From Klebsiella aerogenes KCTC 2190 (GTDB lineage Bacteria > Pseudomonadota > Gammaproteobacteria > Enterobacterales > Enterobacteriaceae), in assembly GCF_000215745.1 (NCBI RefSeq), contig NC_015663.1:3348001-3412000 (forward strand): a stretch of 64,000 bases of DNA, read 5' to 3'. The notes under the pieces were generated by a model. The model did no database searches and was not told where the DNA came from. It saw only the letters and a program-made list of their open reading frames with translations. The first letter of the stretch is position 1, and the number at the start of each line of letters is the position of its first letter. This document shows positions 39,140-47,803 of the stretch, one piece after another. The position numbers and the translations under genes were made by a program.

Positions 39140-40474
39140 ATGACCGAACAATCACCGAATAGCGCTATCGACAACGATGCGCTGGAAAAAGAGACCATGC
39201 GGCGGGTTATCTGGCGCATCCTGCCTTTTCTGGTCGTAAGCTATCTGGTCTCGATTATTGACCGGGGCAATATAGGTATGGCTGCGCTACAGATGAATGA
39301 GGATCTGGGCCTGAGCAAGGCGGCTTTTGGCTTCGCCAGCAGCTTATATTTTGTCGCCTACTTTATATTTGAGGTACCCAGCAACCTGGCGATGCAGAAG
39401 GTGGGCGCGCGATTGTGGCTCCCGCGGATAATGATCAGTTGGGGAGTGGTATCGATGTGCATGGCGCTGGTGCAAAATACAACCTCCCTTTATATCGTGC
39501 GTTTTCTGCTGGGAGCGGCGGAAGCGGGCTTTTTCCCGGGCGTGGTGCTCTATCTTACCTGGTGGATCCCTTCGCGTTACCGGGCGCGTATTATTGCCTC
39601 TTTTATGGTGGCCATTCCGCTGGCTAACTTTATCGGTTCACCGCTTTCAGGTTTGATCCTGACGCTGGATGGCTGGTTTGGGCTGCGCGGCTGGCATCTG
39701 TTATTCATTATTGAGGGGCTGCCTGCGGTGCTGCTGGGGATAGCCGCATTTTTTATCCTGCGGGACCGCCCACATCAGGCTGGCTGGTTGAACGAGCGGC
39801 AGAAAGCGTGGCTGGAAAACACCCTTCAGGCAGAGCGTCAACAGCAGAAACAGATCGGCCACATCAGCACATGGCAGCTGTTGAAGCACCGCCAAATCTG
39901 GCTGATGGCGCTGATTTATGCCGGCGCGTCGTCTGCTGGCACCACGCTTAGCGTCTGGTCTCCACAGCTACTGAAGTCTTTCCATCTTGATAACCTGACT
40001 ACCGGGCTGCTTAATGCTATCCCCTATGGCCTGGCCTCGGTGCTGATGATTGTCTGGGGTCGGAGTTCGGATCGCACTAATGAACGTCGCTGGCACACGG
40101 CTCTCACCCTCTTTATGATTGCGGCTGGCGTGTTCGCGGCGTTCATCAATCTCTCGCTGCCGATTACCATTGTTATTCTCAGTACCATATTAATTGGCGC
40201 TTATTCGGCGAAGGGGCCATTCTGGGCGCTGGCCTCAGGCTGGATGAGCAGCACCTCAGCCGCCGCGGGGCTGGCGGCAATCGGCGCGATAGCTAATCTG
40301 ATTGGCGGAGTGGTGATGGTGAATGCCTATGGTGTGATTAGCGAACAGACAGGAAGCCATACGCTGGCGATGCTACCACTGGCTGGCTTGTGCCTGGCAG
40401 GCGGCATCGCGGTGCTGATCATGGGACGCCGTTACTCGCAGCCTGCCGGTCAGGAAAAACCGGTCACCCATTAA
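39140..40474 (+). CDS. MFS transporter, anion:cation symporter (ACS) type
   Basis: 444 residues. LVSIIDRGNIGMAALQMNEDLGLS in helix 1 and LGAAEAGFFPGVVLYLTWWIP are hallmarks of the ACS family, which imports organic anions such as tartrate, glucarate and phthalate. ATG 39140 follows GAGGAAACA; an in-frame ATG at 39119 is possible. It is the second transporter of the operon, from a different MFS branch than its neighbour. Confidence 0.85.
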   Translation: MTEQSPNSAIDNDALEKETMRRVIWRILPFLVVSYLVSIIDRGNIGMAALQMNEDLGLSKAAFGFASSLYFVAYFIFEVPSNLAMQKVGARLWLPRIMISWGVVSMCMALVQNTTSLYIVRFLLGAAEAGFFPGVVLYLTWWIPSRYRARIIASFMVAIPLANFIGSPLSGLILTLDGWFGLRGWHLLFIIEGLPAVLLGIAAFFILRDRPHQAGWLNERQKAWLENTLQAERQQQKQIGHISTWQLLKHRQIWLMALIYAGASSAGTTLSVWSPQLLKSFHLDNLTTGLLNAIPYGLASVLMIVWGRSSDRTNERRWHTALTLFMIAAGVFAAFINLSLPITIVILSTILIGAYSAKGPFWALASGWMSSTSAAAGLAAIGAIANLIGGVVMVNAYGVISEQTGSHTLAMLPLAGLCLAGGIAVLIMGRRYSQPAGQEKPVTH

Positions 40475-40479
40475 TAAGC

Positions 40480-40504
40480 AAAGGCGGGGTTTTTCCCGCC
40501 TTTT
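40480..40504. terminator. Bidirectional terminator between MFS gene and iclR
   Basis: AAGGCGGG-GTTTTT-CCCGCCTT with T-rich flank on the plus strand and A-rich flank for the minus strand, placed between convergent genes. Confidence 0.85.
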
Positions 40505-40513
40505 CAACATACG

Positions 40514-41230
40514 TTATTCTTTTATATCGTAAAACGTTTCGCAGAAGGATTTACTGGCTCCTAACTTGATCGACAGGCGGTTGGCCGTCTCGCGCATTAG
40601 CTGGCTGAGGCCGCTCTCTTTGCGGTCCGCAGTCAGACGCGATGACGGTCCTGTCAGCGCCAGTGCCGCGATGGGGTTATCGTGGACGCCAAAAACCGGC
40701 ATCGCGAAGGCCGCGGTGTGCGGATCGCGCGCGCCAGAGGTATAGAACGGCAGCGTTTCTTCGTCTTCCGAAAGCGCCTCACCCAGTCCCCAATGACGTA
40801 AAACTTTGCTGATAGCGGAGCCATCCAGTGGAAATTGACTGCCGGGCAGGTTGCTATGGCGTAATCCCTCTGACGCTTCGGCGCGGAACAGACACAGGCG
40901 TTGGCCGCCCTCTATCACATACCAGCTCGCGCTTTCACTGGAGGCCTGAGACAGCGCCTGCAATTCCGGTTGTACAATTCTCGCAAGCTGAAATGATTGC
41001 TCATAAAGCTTGCCGAGATAGAGCAGACGGTGGCCGAGCGTATAGGTGCCATCATCATGCCGGATAATGTAGTTCATACGCTCAAGCGAATTCATTAAGC
41101 GATAAACGGTGGTTTTGTGGTATCCCGAAAGCTGGGCCAGCTCAGTTAACGTCAGGCTGTCATTACCGGGCCGGAAGCAATCCAGTAAAGCGAGCGCCTT
41201 TTCAACGGCAATTACGCCTTCATTCCCCAT
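40514..41230 (-). CDS. IclR-family transcriptional regulator
   Basis: 238 residues: an N-terminal winged helix (LTLTELAQLSGYHKTTVYRLMNSLERMNYI) and a GAF-like effector domain ending in HDNPIAALALTGPSSRL. AAGGAG precedes a double ATG; ATG 41230 has the better spacing. It sits between two operons that share a matching operator and probably represses both. Effector unknown, presumably the catabolised acid or lactone. Confidence 0.9.
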   Translation of the reverse strand: MGNEGVIAVEKALALLDCFRPGNDSLTLTELAQLSGYHKTTVYRLMNSLERMNYIIRHDDGTYTLGHRLLYLGKLYEQSFQLARIVQPELQALSQASSESASWYVIEGGQRLCLFRAEASEGLRHSNLPGSQFPLDGSAISKVLRHWGLGEALSEDEETLPFYTSGARDPHTAAFAMPVFGVHDNPIAALALTGPSSRLTADRKESGLSQLMRETANRLSIKLGASKSFCETFYDIKE

Positions 41231-41337
41231 CATTTTCTCCTTTTGGCCGAACAAAATTGTACCTGAATTTTGTGATTAACATCGTGTTTACATCACAAAC
41301 ACGCTCTCAGCGCTGGCGAAAAGAGAAGCAATGCTCG

Positions 41338-41381
41338 TATAGTTGTTTTATATAGTACATTCATGTTGTACATAGTAAAAC
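41338..41381 (+). promoter_or_regulatory. Second IclR-type operator/promoter
   Basis: TATAGT (41338-41343) and GTTGTACATAGTAAAAC (41365-41381). The dyad differs from the 36736 site at one base, again 27 bp from the hexamer and 16 bases before the start codon. Confidence 0.65.
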
Positions 41382-41396
41382 AAATGGAGACTAACC

Positions 41397-42092
41397 ATGC
41401 CTGCATCACAACAGAAATTAATCAATGTGGATATTGAGCGCGTTAGCGCGGAGGAGGTCCGTCAGGCCGCTGAATATCAGGCGGCGATTCTCGCCGACGT
41501 GGCCGGACGCCGCGGCACATTACATGGCCGTATCAAGCCACTGGCGCCAAACATGGCTGTGGCCGGCCCGGCGATTACCGTAGAGGTCCGTCCGGGAGAT
41601 AATCTGGCTATTCACGCGGCGATGGCCGTCGCCAAACCTGGCGATGTGTTAGTGATAGACGGCAAGGGCGATCTCTCCTGCGCTTTACTGGGTGAGATCA
41701 TGGCCACGCAGGCGCAGGCCAGCGGCATCGCAGGTATCATCATTGACGGCGCAGTTCGCGATGCTGAAACCTTAAGTAAACAAAGCTTTCCTGTTTTCGC
41801 AGCCGGTCTTAATCCGTGTGGTCCCACCAAGTTCATTCCAGGCCGGGTCAATCATGCTATTTCGGTCGCGGGCGCCGCGGTGCAGGCGGGTGACCTGGTG
41901 GTAGGGGATATTGACGGCGTGGTGGTTATCCCCCGCGATGAAGTAGGCACCATCATTGAGCTGGCGAAAGGTAAACTGGAAGGGGAAGTCAAACGTCTTT
42001 CGGCTATCCACGATGGCGATCTTCGCCCACACTGGCTGGAGAATGCGTTGCGTCAGGCGGGTATGCTGAGCGAAGGGGAGGCATTGCCATGA
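41397..42092 (+). CDS. RraA-like protein, probable HMG/CHA-type class II aldolase
   Basis: 231 residues. GIIIDGAVRDAE with the Arg-Asp pair, and GDLVVGDIDGVVVIP, are motifs of the RraA superfamily. Catalytic members (4-hydroxy-4-methyl-2-oxoglutarate / 4-carboxy-4-hydroxy-2-oxoadipate aldolase) release pyruvate. The catabolic setting favours an aldolase over an RNase E inhibitor. It overlaps the next gene by ATGA. Confidence 0.85.
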   Translation: MPASQQKLINVDIERVSAEEVRQAAEYQAAILADVAGRRGTLHGRIKPLAPNMAVAGPAITVEVRPGDNLAIHAAMAVAKPGDVLVIDGKGDLSCALLGEIMATQAQASGIAGIIIDGAVRDAETLSKQSFPVFAAGLNPCGPTKFIPGRVNHAISVAGAAVQAGDLVVGDIDGVVVIPRDEVGTIIELAKGKLEGEVKRLSAIHDGDLRPHWLENALRQAGMLSEGEALP

Positions 42093-43036
42093 GCGCTAAA
42101 AAAGTCGTACTGGTAACCGGCAGCGATTTGGCCGAAGCGGCGCTCGGCATGCTGGAAGATTATGAGCTCGTGTTTGCTGGCCGCCAACCAACAGAAAACC
42201 AACTGACAGAATTATGTCAGCAGCATAATCCGGTCGCCATATTAGTGCGCTATGGCAAGATTACGGCATCTGTGATGGATGCCGCTCCGGCGTTGAAGGT
42301 CATTTCCAAGCATGGCAGCGGCATTGATGTCATTGACGTCGAAGCGGCGGCGGCGCGCGGCATCATGGTTCGCGCGGCGACAGGCGCTAACGCCGCGGCG
42401 GTTTCAGAACACGCCTGGGCATTAATTCTGGCCTGTGCCAAGTCAATCATTCCGCTTGACCGCCGCCTGCGCGAAGGGCACTGGGATAAATCGACGCATA
42501 AATCGCTCGAACTGGAAGGCAAAACGCTGGGGCTGATTGGTCTGGGGGCGATTGGCAGTCGGGTGGCGAAAATTGCCGGCGCCTTCGGTATGAAGGTGTT
42601 GGCTTACGATCCTTATGCCGCCACGGTTCCTCCCGGATGCGAACGTGTTGATGTACTCGAAGACCTTCTCGCGCAGGCTGATGTTGTCTCCCTTCATTGT
42701 CCCTTAACGCCGCAAAATCGGGGAATGATAAATGCCGTTACGCTGGCACAGTGTAAACCCGGCGCCATCCTGGTCAATACCGCGCGGGGCGGATTAATCG
42801 ACGATGCAGCGCTGGCAGCGGCATTAAAAGGGGGGGCGTTGCGCTGGGCGGCGCTCGATAGCTTTAACAACGAACCACTCACCACGCCGCACATCTGGGA
42901 GCGGGTCGAAAATGTCATTCTGTCTCCGCACGTTGGCGGCGTAAGCGACGCCTCTTACGTCAAAATGGGTACCGCCGCCGCGGCCAATATTCTACAGGTA
43001 GTGCAGGATTCATCGCAGACTGAAACAGCGTACTAA
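42089..43036 (+). CDS. D-isomer-specific 2-hydroxyacid dehydrogenase
   Basis: 315-residue NAD(P)-dependent oxidoreductase. Rossmann motif LIGLGAIGSRVA; catalytic Arg in NTARGGLIDD, Glu in DSFNNEPL and His in LSPHVGG are all present. It resembles SerA-type enzymes without the ACT domain. It probably interconverts a 2-hydroxy and a 2-oxo acid in the same pathway as the aldolase. Confidence 0.88.
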   Translation: MSAKKVVLVTGSDLAEAALGMLEDYELVFAGRQPTENQLTELCQQHNPVAILVRYGKITASVMDAAPALKVISKHGSGIDVIDVEAAAARGIMVRAATGANAAAVSEHAWALILACAKSIIPLDRRLREGHWDKSTHKSLELEGKTLGLIGLGAIGSRVAKIAGAFGMKVLAYDPYAATVPPGCERVDVLEDLLAQADVVSLHCPLTPQNRGMINAVTLAQCKPGAILVNTARGGLIDDAALAAALKGGALRWAALDSFNNEPLTTPHIWERVENVILSPHVGGVSDASYVKMGTAAAANILQVVQDSSQTETAY

Positions 43037-43045
43037 CTTGTCTTC

Positions 43046-43081
43046 CAGCAGCTCCGCTCTTTCGGGGCTGCTGTGCTTTTT
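43046..43081 (+). terminator. Terminator after the dehydrogenase
   Basis: CAGCAGC (43046-43052) pairs with GCTGCTG (43067-43073) with extra CCG/CGG pairing toward the loop, then TGC and five Ts. Confidence 0.75.
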
Positions 43082-43115
43082 GCAAAGAGCAAGCTGAGTG
43101 ATGCTGTGAGCAATG

Positions 43116-43595
43116 TTATTGCTCCGCAAAATTAACCAGCGCTTCGCCATCGAGGCGATAGCGGACCCATTCGCTTTGCGCCGCGGCGCCAATACTGAGG
43201 TAAAAATCAATGGCCGGCTGGTTCCAGTCCAGCACGCTCCACTCAAGGCGTCCGCAGCGGCGCGCAACCGCATACCGGGCAATGGTTTTTAGCAGCGCTC
43301 GACCCGCGCCCTGGCCGCGATAATCCGGTGAGATATACAAATCTTCCATATAAATACCGTTGCGTCCGAGCCAGGTTGAATAGCTGGTGAAGAACACGGC
43401 ATAGCCCGCCGTTTTACCGTCAATTTCGCAGATCAGCGCTTCGGTCTTACTGTCGTCGCCAAACAAGGTTTCGCGGATCTCGTCGGGGGTAGTAACCACT
43501 TCCTGCGGGGCTTTTTCATACACCGCCAGCTCATAAATCATGTTGTAGATGGCAGAAGCATCGTCCGGACGGGCCTGTCGAATCGTAATACTCAT
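43116..43595 (-). CDS. GNAT acetyltransferase, SSAT (diamine/thialysine) type
   Basis: 159 residues. The acetyl-CoA loop is PDYRGQGAGRALL; IYMEDLYISPDYRG and VLDWNQPAIDFYLSIGA match spermidine/spermine (or thialysine) N-acetyltransferases. ATG 43595 has AGGA 7 bases upstream. Substrate inferred from family only. Confidence 0.85.
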   Translation of the reverse strand: MSITIRQARPDDASAIYNMIYELAVYEKAPQEVVTTPDEIRETLFGDDSKTEALICEIDGKTAGYAVFFTSYSTWLGRNGIYMEDLYISPDYRGQGAGRALLKTIARYAVARRCGRLEWSVLDWNQPAIDFYLSIGAAAQSEWVRYRLDGEALVNFAEQ

Positions 43596-43687
43596 TATTT
43601 TTCCTGTCGTATTCACACGTTAATGATATTGATGACGCTAAGCATAGGGGGTATTGTCAGAAGAATTAAGTGCAATGAAATCACCCA

Positions 43688-44623
43688 ATGATGAATATTA
43701 TGCATCCGGCGCTCAGACGCCTCGATCTCAATCTGTTGCTTGTTTTTGATGCCATCTATCGCCACAGTTCCGTTCGTCTCGCCGCCGATGAGCTGGCGAT
43801 GAGTACATCCGCGTTGAGCCACGCGCTGTCGCGGCTGCGCGTGGCGCTGAACGATCCGTTGTTTTTTCGCGAAGGGCATCGGATGTGCCCGAGCGTCTAT
43901 GCCACGCAACTCGCGCCCTCCATCGCTTCAGTATTGAAATTGCTTAATCAGGAACTCACGCGACAGCCAGAATTTAGTGCCGCCGACAGCACCGAGCGGA
44001 TCCAGATAGCCATTACCGATTTCACCGCGTTATGCATTTTCCCTGCGCTAATGCAAAAGCTGCAGCATGAAGCGCCGGGCCTGCGTTTTGAGCTCCGTTA
44101 TTTGCCACATAGCCCGGCGCTGACGGAGCTACTGGCGGGGGAGGTGGATCTGGCGCTGGGCTTCAGCACCGCTGAAGATATTCGTCATCATGAACTCGAG
44201 GAAATTGACTGGTTCGAGGATGAGTATGTGGTTATCAGCCATACCCGTCGCACGGCGCTGACGCTGGCGGATTATCTCGCCGCGCGCCATCTGGTGGTCA
44301 CGCCGTGGAACGAAAAGCAGGGGGTGTTGGATTTACGTCTGCAGGAATTAGGCTATACCCGGCAGATAGCGCTCAAAACCCCCTCAATGCTTAGCGCGCC
44401 GTTTATTGTGGCGCAAAGCGATCTGTTAATGGCGATTCCTCGTTATGCCGCAGAGAAGTTCCTTCATGCCGCCCCGATCGCGATTTTTCCTTTGCCGTTC
44501 GCCATCAGCCCGTTCACCGTGAAGATCTATTCCCATAAACGCGGCGGGCAGCGAGGGGCAACCAAATGGCTGAAGACGGCGCTACAAAGCCTGGCGTTGG
44601 CAGCGAATGCCGGGAGTTTTTAA
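43688..44623 (+). CDS. LysR-family transcriptional regulator
   Basis: 311 residues with a helix-turn-helix in LDLNLLLVFDAIYRHSSVRLAADELAMSTSALSHALSRLR and a normal effector domain. The start is uncertain among three nearby ATGs (43688, 43691, 43700). It is divergent from the GNAT gene and convergent with the MAPEG gene. Target unknown. Confidence 0.87.
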   Translation: MMNIMHPALRRLDLNLLLVFDAIYRHSSVRLAADELAMSTSALSHALSRLRVALNDPLFFREGHRMCPSVYATQLAPSIASVLKLLNQELTRQPEFSAADSTERIQIAITDFTALCIFPALMQKLQHEAPGLRFELRYLPHSPALTELLAGEVDLALGFSTAEDIRHHELEEIDWFEDEYVVISHTRRTALTLADYLAARHLVVTPWNEKQGVLDLRLQELGYTRQIALKTPSMLSAPFIVAQSDLLMAIPRYAAEKFLHAAPIAIFPLPFAISPFTVKIYSHKRGGQRGATKWLKTALQSLALAANAGSF

Positions 44624-44625
44624 CC

Positions 44626-45033
44626 TCAAAAAACGGAACTTAAAATAACTATCGCAATAGTAACCGTCGCGACAAAACCGCTCTGAAAGGCGAGAGTCCG
44701 GATAACGGGGATCCCGGCGGTATACGCAATATAATGGACGATGCGCGCGAGCAAATAAATTTTAGCCGCAATTAACGTTATGGCGTTATTGACGTTAAGC
44801 AACGCGGCGGCCACAACCAGTGGGGCAAAAATAACGAGGTTTTCTACCGCGTTGGCGTGCGCCTTTTGCGCACGCTGCGCCCAGGGCGCCGTCCCGATTG
44901 ATGGCGAATGGCCATTACCCGCTGCGGGCGCGACGTTAGCACGTGTGGCTCTGGCAATAATATAGGGGATCCACATCATAACCGTTAGCAGACAAATTAA
45001 CGTAAGGATAATCAGTTCAGGGTTATTTTTCAT
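44626..45033 (-). CDS. MAPEG-family membrane protein
   Basis: 135 residues with four hydrophobic helices. AHANAVENLVIFAPLVVAA and KIYLLARIVHYIAYTAGIPVIRT match the MAPEG superfamily (microsomal glutathione-S-transferase-like). Bacterial members are mostly uncharacterised. Divergent from the GlxA-like regulator. Confidence 0.82.
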   Translation of the reverse strand: MKNNPELIILTLICLLTVMMWIPYIIARATRANVAPAAGNGHSPSIGTAPWAQRAQKAHANAVENLVIFAPLVVAAALLNVNNAITLIAAKIYLLARIVHYIAYTAGIPVIRTLAFQSGFVATVTIAIVILSSVF

Positions 45034-45133
45034 GTTATTTGGCTCTGGTAATTAATAACGATAGAGGAAAGTCTATGGCTAAGGTTAAAATAGAACCATA
45101 TGCAAAAATGACAATTTCAATACCATTAACGAC

Positions 45134-46024
45134 ATGAAGATAAATATTCTGGCTCTGGATGGCGTTTTCGACACCGGCTTAGCGACGTTGCTGGATACGT
45201 TCGCCGCGGCCAATGATATGGCGCGACGCCAGAGCATGAATATTTCTCGCTTTGAGGTGCAAATGATTGCAATGACCGGGCAGGTTAAATCAGCCCATGG
45301 GCTGAGTATTCCTGCTCATCAGGCATCGGGTTTGGATTATCCCGACTGGATTGTGGTGCCGGCGATCAACGTTCACGCACGACAATCGCCACCGGATGGC
45401 TGGCACGATATTGCTGACGCTAAGCGGTTTTTGCAAAACATGGCGAAGCACGGCGTTAAAATTGCCGCTGCCTGTTTAAATACCTTCATCCTGGCTGATA
45501 GCCGTTTGCTCAATGAGCAGGCCGCCACAACGTCATGGCTCAATGCGGCCCCGCCAATGCTTCCCGGCGCTATGATGGGCCATGTGGAGCTGGCGCTGTG
45601 GTTGATTCGCCAGAGCAGCCTGCCGCTTGCGGATTTGCTGACGACAGCGATGGCGGCTGATATCCGCCATCCTCAGGTTTCACGCCTGCCGGCAGGTTAT
45701 CCTCAGCATGCCGATGACCTGATAAACCGCTTTGAGCACTGGTCGCGGGCGCATCTGGCGCAGGGATTTTCCCTGCAGGCGGCCGCCGGTGCGCTTAACG
45801 TGCATCCGCGCACCTTACAGCGCAGAATGGAAGCCGCGCTGGGGAAATCACCGTTGGCTTTTTTTCAGCAATTGCGGGTCGAACGAGTAAAGCAGCTGCT
45901 TGCCGAGGGGAAAGATATTGAGACGATTACCGCTGACGTGGGTTATTCGGAAGTGTCAACGCTGCTTGCGCTGCTGCGTCGTCAGACTGGAAAGGGAATA
46001 CGGGCGCTGCGTCATGCTGTGTGA
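45134..46024 (+). CDS. GlxA-like AraC-family regulator with shortened DJ-1 domain
   Basis: 296 residues. The N-terminal DJ-1/PfpI-like domain has KIAAACLNTFILADSRLLN around the nucleophile-elbow Cys. The C-terminal AraC double helix-turn-helix reads LQAAAGALNVHPRTLQRRM and ETITADVGYSEVSTLLALLRRQTG. Relatives have about 20 more residues between TTSW and GHVELALWLIR; here that stretch is short (LNAAPPMLPGAMM), suggesting an in-frame deletion. Frame is intact. Confidence 0.85.
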   Translation: MKINILALDGVFDTGLATLLDTFAAANDMARRQSMNISRFEVQMIAMTGQVKSAHGLSIPAHQASGLDYPDWIVVPAINVHARQSPPDGWHDIADAKRFLQNMAKHGVKIAAACLNTFILADSRLLNEQAATTSWLNAAPPMLPGAMMGHVELALWLIRQSSLPLADLLTTAMAADIRHPQVSRLPAGYPQHADDLINRFEHWSRAHLAQGFSLQAAAGALNVHPRTLQRRMEAALGKSPLAFFQQLRVERVKQLLAEGKDIETITADVGYSEVSTLLALLRRQTGKGIRALRHAV

Positions 46025-46335
46025 GCGTATTCATTTAAAGAAAGTAATTATAGAGTAAAGAGGAGTTATTTCTCCTTGACTGTTTTATTAATTCTTTTGT
46101 TTTTCCGAACCAGGCAACATCTATATCTTCTATGGTCAAATGTAGAATGGAAACCGACAGGAATATTTTTGTCGGGTGGCGGCTAACGCCTTACCCGACC
46201 TACGGAACGTACCATTGCGAACTGAAACTGCCTGTGTGGGTGGCCTCAAAATCCCCGGTGGCGCTGCCGCTTACCGGGGCTACCGCACTGTGCAATTTGG
46301 AATTATGTTGCGGATAGAACAATTGCCAGTCAGGA
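46025..46335. repeat. Intergenic region with inverted REP-spacer-REP element
   Basis: REP palindromes at 46171-46203 (GTCGGGT/ACCCGAC) and 46253-46279 (CCCCGGT/ACCGGGG) bracket a spacer that, reversed, resembles the 79-bp repeat between flhE and flgN (shared CTGAAACTGCC and CTCAAAATCCCC). Short reading frames across it are by-products of the repeat. Confidence 0.65.
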
Positions 46336-46470
46336 TTATTTCTTTTTCTTCACCACTTTCCATTTTCCGCCAGCGGCAGTGTCGGCCAGCACGATTTTAA
46401 ATCGGTTGCTTTCCCAGTGGGGCAGGCCTAATATGCGCCGCGCTATACGGTTACCTTTCGCCTTAATCAT
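46336..46470 (-). CDS. Small basic protein (44 residues), function unknown
   Basis: MIKAKGNRIARRILGLPHWE begins after AAGGAG with 8-base spacing, an excellent ribosome site, and the protein ends in KWKVVKKKK. Strongly positive at both ends, with no membrane helix or signal peptide. It could bind nucleic acid or a ribosome. I do not recognise a family. Confidence 0.55.
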   Translation of the reverse strand: MIKAKGNRIARRILGLPHWESNRFKIVLADTAAGGKWKVVKKKK

Positions 46471-46732
46471 GATGTCGCTCCTTATTTTATTAAAGATACA
46501 CTAAACCCACGCATGAAAATATTCTGCGTTTCCCGAGGTTTCAATTTTTCTAAAAAATAAAATTCACTAAAAATTAAATTCAGGATTTATTGTAGGGTGA
46601 CTATTTTTTAATTCAAGCCGCTATGAACATTCGGACCTTAGTAGCAATAAAAACGTTTTTCCTGGCTTTTATCCCAGTAAACGGTCTTTATTGCCATTTT
46701 GTCCGGCGAAAAAGAGGGAAATAGCGGCAAGG
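46471..46732. other. AT-rich gap before the end of fliR
   Basis: 262 bp of AT-rich sequence holding the upstream region of the small basic ORF and the 3' flank of fliR. No clear terminator for the fli operon was seen. Confidence 0.4.
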
Positions 46733-47515
46733 TTAAAACGTCATACCGCCGATAACGGCCGCCAGGCGATCGAACATCTCGCCAAACAGGTGTTCGCAGA
46801 AGGGGGCCAGCATCGGCATCATCATGCCGAGGGTCATAATGCCAAAGGTCATGGTCACCGGGAAACCGATCACGAATACCGATAGCTGCGGCGTCATGCG
46901 GTTGAGCAGACCCAGGGCGATATTGAGCGTGAGCAACAGACAAATCAGCGGTAACGCCAGCATCATGCCGTTGATAAAGATTAACGAACCCAGTTGGGCG
47001 AGCGCCAGGAAACCGTTGCCGTTCAGCGGCTGGCTCTGGATCGGCAGGGTATGGAAACTGTCGGCCAGCAGCGAGATAAGCCACAGGTGGCCGTCAAAGC
47101 TTAAAAACAGCAGCATTGCCAGCAGGTTCAGCAGCCGCGCCAGCACCGGCATATTGGGGCCGCCGCTGGGGTCGAAGAAGGTGGCGAACGATAGCCCCAT
47201 CTGCATGCCGATGACTTCGCCGGCGAGGCGTACCGCGGCGAAAGCCAGCTGCATCGTTAGCCCCAGCGCCGCGCCGATCAGGATCTGCTGAATCGCCAGC
47301 CATAAACCGGCAGCAGAGATAATGGGGATCGCGTTGATGGGCAGCGTTGGGGCGATCAGTATCGCAATCAGGCCGCCGAGACCGATTTTCACCTTTTTGC
47401 TTATCTGCTTTTCACTCAGCACCGGCGCGGTGCTGATGAGGGCCAGAATACGCAGCAGCGGCCAGAAATACTGGCTGAGCCATTCGCTAAGCTGCGCGCT
47501 GTCAAAGGGGATCAC
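46733..47515 (-). CDS. fliR: Flagellar export apparatus protein FliR
   Basis: Polytopic export-gate core protein. [37 protein letters not shown] and [15 protein letters not shown] segments (here [23 protein letters not shown]) match FliR. 260 residues. The start is GTG 47515, three bases after the fliQ stop. Last gene of fliF-R. Confidence 0.96.
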   Translation of the reverse strand: MIPFDSAQLSEWLSQYFWPLLRILALISTAPVLSEKQISKKVKIGLGGLIAILIAPTLPINAIPIISAAGLWLAIQQILIGAALGLTMQLAFAAVRLAGEVIGMQMGLSFATFFDPSGGPNMPVLARLLNLLAMLLFLSFDGHLWLISLLADSFHTLPIQSQPLNGNGFLALAQLGSLIFINGMMLALPLICLLLTLNIALGLLNRMTPQLSVFVIGFPVTMTFGIMTLGMMMPMLAPFCEHLFGEMFDRLAAVIGGMTF

Positions 47516-47517
47516 GG

Positions 47518-47787
47518 CTAGCCAATAATATTAGGCAGGTTGCTGAATAATGTGCGCATATAGTCCAGCAGCAGGTTCAGCATCCACGGTCCGGCGATAA
47601 TAATCGTCGCCACTACCGCGAGAATTTTGGGGATGAACGATAGGGTCATCTCGTTAATCTGGGTGGCGGCCTGCAGCAGGCTGACCACCAGCCCGCTGAT
47701 TAGCGCCGCCAGCAGCAGCGGGGCGGCCAGCGCCAGGGCGACCTTCATCGCTTCGGTGCCAATGGCCATCACGGATTCCGGCGTCAT
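47518..47787 (-). CDS. fliQ: Flagellar export apparatus protein FliQ
   Basis: Two-helix export-gate protein of 89 residues. [20 protein letters not shown] and [23 protein letters not shown] are family hallmarks. ATG 47787 is chosen; the longer in-frame reading runs back into fliP. Confidence 0.96.
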   Translation of the reverse strand: MTPESVMAIGTEAMKVALALAAPLLLAALISGLVVSLLQAATQINEMTLSFIPKILAVVATIIIAGPWMLNLLLDYMRTLFSNLPNIIG

Positions 47788-47803
47788 GATTGTTCTCCGC
47801 GGT

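Noticed and set aside
46132..46400. Two overlapping plus-strand frames downstream of the GlxA-like gene
   Set aside because: They run through REP palindromes and overlap a better-supported minus-strand small ORF.
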